Shown here piece after piece: positions 58,543 to 64,000 of a DNA stretch of 64,000 nt; position 1 is the stretch's first letter; the number at the start of each line of letters is the position of its first letter. The notes beneath the pieces were generated by a model. It was not told where the DNA came from. It saw only the letters and a program-made list of their open reading frames with translations, and ran no database searches. This stretch comes from Isoperla grammatica (Eukaryota; Arthropoda; Insecta; Plecoptera; Perlodidae). Both the position numbers and the translations under genes were made by a program. Location of the stretch: the NCBI GenBank assembly GCA_945910005.1, contig OX246740.1, positions 57,281,221 to 57,345,220 on the forward strand, in the 5' to 3' direction.

Positions 58543-60150
58543 CAATTTGAAATTTAGTAAAAAATCTATAACACTACTTACAGCTACCAAAACTAAGAAA
58601 CATTAACTTTTCAGTTTTAAATGTTATTTTAATGACTAGTACCATGTGCAAGTCAGTTCAATCGGCCACGATGCATAGCAACTAAGTTGCCAACTTGCAT
58701 CCCACACAAATATGACGTTCTTAGCCAAAAATATCTTCACCCAATTGGCATTCGTGTAGAGATGAAAACAAATCCTACATTACACGATCGTGTTCAGAAT
58801 CCTGGTTCATCCATATCTCTGCTGGACAAGAATGACCTCCCTCTGTGTTCTGTATTATTGATTATGATTTATTGAGAACAACTTACCCGACAGCCAGGTC
58901 GTATGACAGAGCAATGTTGTCCAAACCGCCCCACACGCTTACATTGGAAATGAGTAGTACAGTACCGTACTTAATGACTGTTCTCACAAAACTATTGCTA
59001 ATATTCTAAATTTTGTGTACAACAACTTTCCACAAACCAAACAATTTTAAACTAAAATTAATTTTGTCAAAATTAGATTGAAGCCACAGTTACGCTAAAT
59101 AATTGGCATTGAACAACTACTCTGAAATGATACAGAAGTGTTTTTCTCTTGTACAGTCATTCTAGTTGCAGGTTTTATTGGAGAAAGAAATTGTAATGTC
59201 TAACTGCTAAAGTTAACTGCTGCTGCACCATATGACTCTAGAAGACAGACCGGACATTACACCGTTGCTCTTACATCGTACTTTGTATCAAGAGTGAACC
59301 CATCTTGAGGAACGCCAACACGTCTACATAGGTGAGACACATTTTGTATGCAATATTACATGGTGATGGACAGAAAATTACAAAAGACTGGATAATTTCA
59401 ATACATAGCTTTTAATAGTAATAAAGTAATAAAAGCTTTTAAAGTAATAGTATTTATCCTCGGTGTACAATACTATCCGTTCCAAGGTGGATTTATTACA
59501 CAGAGGATTCAAACCGGGATTGGGTTGGATTTTCTATTCAATCCCAGCCCACTTCTCATATAAAACCCGCAATATGCAGGAATGAGTCAAAAGTAGGATT
59601 GGAATCCTAGGTCCTCTTACTGTAAGTTCACTAATTAACCACAGAGGAGAATCAAATGACATGAAAATAGAAGCTGGGAATGGAGTTACCAACCCAATCC
59701 GACAATAGTTTGCATTCACAGGTGAATTTTAAGCGAATAATGCTAGTTTGCAGGCAACTGTTAGTGTCTTATATTGACGGCTTGCTTGCGCTCAACGAGG
59801 ATGGAATGTCCACGGTTCGACCTTCTGAACATCATTCAAAACTCGAAACATTATCCAATTTGTCCAGCAGTGTTTTCATACCAGTGTTCCTCATCTTGAT
59901 ATTGGTATTTGAGATTCAGACACAACATTCTTACTTGTAGTACACCTTCTTTGGGGGCTCCTGCCAATGCCTAAGCAGCCAGTATGGTCTGTTATTAATC
60001 TTTGCCTGAAAATTGTAAAGAAAGGCATTTGTTTAGCCTACATATTATTCAATACCAATATACTAAACAGTAACAGATTCTCACAAAACATGATAGTTGA
60101 GATAAACACAGAACTAGACAACAAAATAACGCCCCGTGTACGTCAATTAC
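58543..60150. other. Gene-free stretch with SINE-like fragment
   Basis: No gene recognised. Minus-strand tRNA-like words lie at 59500-59650. Confidence 0.3.
59500..59650 (-). repeat. Possible tRNA-derived SINE
   Basis: On the minus strand TGTGGTTAATTAGTGAAC resembles an A-box region and GGATTCCAATCC a B-box ~30 bases on. A second B-box-like word (CGGTTTGAATCC) lies near 59510. The family is unknown. Confidence 0.3.
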
Positions 60151-60151
60151 A

Positions 60152-60250
60152 GATTATTATTATTATTCTTATTATTAATATTATTATTATTATTAATATT
60201 ATTATTAATATTATTATTATTATTAATATTATTATTATTATTATTATTAA

Positions 60251-60311
<61 letters not shown>
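60152..60311. repeat. (ATT)n microsatellite
   Basis: About 160 bases of ATT repeats with periodic ATTAAT interruptions. Ile-, Leu- and Asn-rich ORFs on both strands here are artefacts. Confidence 0.95.
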
Positions 60312-60585
60312 TTATAATATGTTATTATATTGGACATGTAAATACATTTCTGGTGGGAAAAATTAGATTAAAAAAATGTAGTCATTCGTACATTGTTACC
60401 AAGACTCTTCATGCAAATGGACACCAGAAATTAACTGTACACTCCTTGCCCATCTTACAATGGTTAACTATAATTATTAATCTGCACGAATTTATAATAA
60501 AATCAGATTTAGTTGGATAATTAAATGCATTGTTGGTAGGTGAGGTTTACCTAAAGGCTCCACAGTTGAAGCCAATGGACGAACC

Positions 60586-61733
60586 TAGTGATGTAAAATG
60601 CTCGAGCATTTTCTTTTGGAGAATATTCTCGAGCATATTCTCGAGAATATTCTCGAGCACGAGCATTTTCCGAGCATATTCTAACAACTTTATTTCTGCA
60701 TAATAAAGTTGCACTTTATTGTAATAAGAATAATAAATAGCCCTTAAAATAGTAGTAATAATAATACAGATGTTCGTTTTGGGATTGTGAAAGTCTCAAT
60801 AGGCGTCCTAGACCTATCATCCAAGCCTTCAGATAAAAGAAAAACACATTAGAATTGTAATACGATATTGATTGTAGGCCTATTATGATTCATGAAATTA
60901 TAATTGTAAATTGTAAAAACATTAGCCTATAAATGATTCACAAATGAAATGAAATGAAACATGATTTATAAAATGCAATGTGTGAAGTAATAGTTTAGGC
61001 CTACAAGAACAAACAACTAAACAAGCTAAACATAAATATTATAAGTTCAACATGCAAAGGTCTAGGCCTCTACACTTAATTTTTTATTTTTAAAGTAAAA
61101 GAAAACATAAAATGGAATATTGACTTCTAGGGCCTATACTTTAAACATCTCCGTCAATTTCTTCTGCACTTAGATAGTCATCATCTTTACAAAAGGGAGA
61201 CGAAGCATTTTGTTTGAGCTTATGTTTTTATAGTAGGTGGGCATTGTTTGCATTTCACCAAATGATTGGTCATTCGTGTGGCATGTTTAGTATAGGCCTA
61301 TAGTGCATTGCAAAATTTGCACTTGTACTTGCCTTGCTCCAAAGTATGAAAATATTTCCATACGTCGTGTTTAGGCTTAGTTTTCCCCATTTTCCCACCT
61401 ACTCTTATATTTGTACCAGTATCTATAGTTGTGTGAAGAACTGTCAACGCACTAGGTCTAAAAGTTGGTTTATGGTCAGTATTTCCTAACGTAGTCATAA
61501 TGATGTTACTATCTTGGGTATTTCCTGTTCCTCTTTGGGCACAGCCTTTTAAACACACATAAATAGGTAGGAAATTATTCAAATTCAAAATTTTAATGGT
61601 CTAATAGCATTGTAGACTACTGGGAAGAAAATGCTCAAATATTCTCCGAGCATAATCTTTCAGAGAATATTCTCGAGAATATTCTCATGCTCGGAGAATA
61701 TTCTCCGGAGAATATTCTCGACTCACATCTCTA
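60586..61733 (-). mobile_element. hAT transposon relic with BED finger remnant (1148 bp)
   Basis: Begins TAGTGATGT and ends ACATCTCTA, flanked by the exact 8-bp duplication GACGAACC (60578-60585 and 61734-61741). Subterminal regions at both ends are packed with GAGAATATTCTC palindromes, likely transposase-binding words. The interior encodes part of a BED-type zinc finger on the minus strand. Its ends are related to those of the elements at 4016-4420 and 13338-14057. Confidence 0.85.
61226..61588 (-). pseudogene. BED zinc finger fragment of hAT transposase
   Basis: The minus-strand frame reads ...KTKPKHDVWKYFHTL, then YKCKFCNAL, then a TAG stop inside a TAGGCCTA word. It continues in the same frame as KHATRMTNHLVKCKQC before another stop. 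W-x2-F, C-x2-C and the following histidines are the BED-finger pattern found at the N terminus of hAT transposases and ZBED proteins. No catalytic domain follows. Confidence 0.65.
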
Positions 61734-61741
61734 GACGAACC

Positions 61742-63136
61742 TATAACATAATCTTCTGTACAACTCTCTAGCTTGGCTCTGCATCATTCATGAATCACCT
61801 TAACCCATCATCTCAATTAAATACCTTAGGTAATACAACTACACACTAGAAACAACTTGAGGCATGTCATGTAAATGAGCAACAATTATTTAAAAACAAA
61901 TCATAATCGAATATACCATCACATGGTCAAATAAATATTGTTTACAGATGGGGTTCCTCAAATTTGTTCCAATATTATGTTAATACTTCTTTTCCACCTC
62001 AATCCAATCTGTTGATAGATGTATTTCCTGTTAATGCTTGTTATACAAAATCAAGTTTCTGTGAAAATCTAGACAAACAAATTTAAAAAACCTTTATGAT
62101 TGATAATTTTGATATTTGATGACAGGGCGTGATAAATATATATAACATGCTACACTGTTCTAGATTTAATGTGTAACACAATTTAGATAACAACAAATAA
62201 GGAAGGGTTTTTATTGAAATCAACCATCAACATGGAATGAAAAGTTTATTTGTAGTCATTATGTCATTATTACACTTGGGAAAATGAAGCAAACATAATT
62301 TATGTTTAGATATGTGTCAGCATAAAATTTACAGATTGTTCTCCACATACTTATTACAGTAATATACAATACATACACTACAAACAACTACTACTATAAA
62401 AATCTCTAAAAACAAAACCATAGATAAAATCATTAGTAATAAACTCAATTAAAAAATGTTGATAAGCATTAAGCATGTTATCAAAATTCTTCCCTTAAAT
62501 AAAATAAAAATAGTTAAGTCCGCAAACAAAATTGCAATGCCATTAATAATTCTTATACATGTTTAAAAATGGCACATAAAAAATAATCTAGAGGTAGAGA
62601 CTTGTGCAATTCTTAATAGTTGGTTTGGCAGCATTGGAAACAAACTCGTATTAAGGACAAAAACAGGTGGCATACTTGAATTGAAAATATCAATTTAACA
62701 AACAATCTCTTACAACAAGCCAAGCTGGCTAAATATAATTGCTTGACTCAATTTAATCATCGGTACTCGAATCATTTGACACAACTACTATTGTATTTTC
62801 TGGTCAGTCAACGAATTACCACAATTTCGTTGGTATGACTTCATGGGACGTTAAGACCAAATATCAATCGAGATTACTCGATTAAACCCACAACAAAGGT
62901 TGCTTTGTTCTTCGACAAGTTTCATGGGGTTTTTCTTGTACGTACAATATATTGTGGCAACTGTGCCAATATATTGTAGCGCAACAGTGCAAGATCTATT
63001 GCGGCAAGTGGTCCGTTGTTACCGGCATTATGAAACATATATTATATCTATTTCCTAAACTAATCACTACGTATAGGTCTACACCCATTGAGACCCTTAT
63101 TGTCATCTTGATACACGCAGATTAGAGTGTAGATCT
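61742..63136. other. Sideroflexin 3' region
   Basis: Lies downstream of the sideroflexin stop on the minus strand. AT-rich, with no coding signal. Confidence 0.35.
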
Positions 63137-63916
63137 TTACAACCCCTTGTTGTAATATACCGACGTGGGTGGGTTTGGCATGGCATTGATTTTTGCCTAG
63201 AAATTAAAGAAGTATAGTGTATTAGTATAGTATAGACTAGAGCATTAGTTCCAAATTAGCAAGCACCCATTCAACAATAAGAGAAATTTTTTATTTAATT
63301 ATGGTTCTTTCACTACGATGTTTTTCTACAAATGTTTGATTGAACATGTATGTTTTTCTAATTTCTTGAAAAAATTAAACTTTGGTATCGTGATACGGAT
63401 AGTTATTGGCAATTAAATATACTATAATAAAAGCAATTTAAGATGTCCTACTTTCGTGGGAAAATCAACTCGGGTATTATCATAGTTGTTGGCAGTTAAA
63501 TAGGAACAATTAAATGTCGCTTTCTAGCGTATATGATCAGATCTGGTACAATAGATCAATTTTCATCGTCGCTCTTTCATCCTGTCGGATACCAAGGACT
63601 CGCTGGTCCGCACATGCTGACCAAGCGGTGGCAAATGTCGTTTTTGAGTAACGAGACAAGATGATTCATGCATGAACATTATTACATAAAGGAAGAACTC
63701 GATCCTTTAAGTCAGCGTAAAATGTTCTCACCTGTAACTCGGGCTCGAGGCTGGTGACGTTTGTCTCCTTCTTCTGACTGACGAGCGCGCAGTTCATCGG
63801 GGTGGCAAACGTGAGACAGATGCCCACGATTGCCACCTGCAGGGGGGCCGATAACATTGGGAAGCGAGCCAGCGTGCCGCGTTGCTCTAGATGGTTCATC
63901 AGCACTGGCGTCATTG
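63137..63916 (-). CDS. Sideroflexin (SFXN), last two exons, partial
   Basis: Exon 63732-63916 follows a TTATTATAG acceptor and ends ...TSLEPELQ before a GTGAGA donor. The final exon 63137-63196 follows TTTCTAG and encodes AKINAMPNPPTSVYYNKGL and the stop. The join LEPELQ/AKI and the terminal VYYNKGL match the SFXN1/2/3 family C terminus (VYFNKGL in vertebrates). RFPMLSAPLQVAIVGICLTF is a conserved membrane segment. Family knowledge: mitochondrial inner-membrane serine or amino-acid transporters of one-carbon metabolism. The 5' exons lie beyond the window end. The ORF reading through the donor is not the real C terminus. Confidence 0.88.
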
Positions 63917-64000
63917 CTATAATAACAATAAGTCTTGTCGGCACTGGCGCATCTATGTAGCCTATTCTATATTTGGAACAGGACTAAAGGCCCACCCAAA

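Noticed and set aside
60600..60670. GAGAATATTCTC repeats as heat-shock elements
   Set aside because: GAA/TTC spacing alternates 2 and 4 bases rather than the regular 2, and the words occur at both ends of a hAT element with an 8-bp target duplication, so subterminal transposase sites are more likely.

Overview
This is an AT-rich, intron-containing animal (metazoan) genomic window. All recognisable genes have animal orthologues, splice sites are canonical GT/AG, and most of the DNA is non-coding and crowded with short DNA transposons, SINE-like pieces, satellites and homopolymer tracts. The palindrome TAGGCCTA and long poly(C)/poly(G) runs recur throughout. Together with the protein similarities these suggest a marine invertebrate, possibly a deuterostome, but I cannot fix the phylum. 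No bacterial, phage, plasmid or CRISPR content is present.

Layout. 1-4.9 kb: no gene, one hAT-type MITE. 5-7.7 kb (minus): NAA30, catalytic subunit of the NatC N-terminal acetyltransferase, three exons. 8.4-9.2 kb: a tandem trio of TTAA-flanked inverted-repeat elements. 13.07-26.04 kb (plus): COA6, a two-exon gene whose 12.7 kb intron contains a hAT-like element, a strong 63-nt hairpin, an almost intron-free Argonaute gene (minus) and an unspliced-looking SLC30A9 gene (plus). 26.2-28.3 kb (plus): an intronless FASTK-domain (RAP) gene. 30.1-32.6 kb: a 119-bp satellite array interrupted by a TTAA-flanked MITE and abutting a nested pair of DNA elements. 35.6-36.5 kb (minus): NAA38, the Sm-like NatC subunit. 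36.5-49.8 kb: gene-poor, with SINE-like pieces, hairpins and a 5'-truncated non-LTR retrotransposon. 49.9-54.0 kb (plus): a mitoferrin (SLC25A37/28), four exons. 54-63 kb: gene-poor, with a 28-bp minisatellite and a 1.15 kb hAT relic carrying a broken BED zinc finger. 63.1-64 kb (minus): the last two exons of a sideroflexin running off the window.

Themes. Five of the eight well-identified genes act in mitochondria by family knowledge (COA6, SLC30A9, FASTKD, mitoferrin, sideroflexin). Two others are subunits of the same NatC complex. The eighth is an Argonaute with an intact-looking DEDH slicer tetrad. I saw no convincing new multi-gene system. The best leads are the nested COA6 locus, the intron-poor Argonaute with a within-gene GC shift, NatC subunit linkage with an altered acetyl-CoA loop in NAA30, and two unusually clean hairpins. 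All exon joins were made by eye from splice signals, reading frame and family similarity; no search was run.
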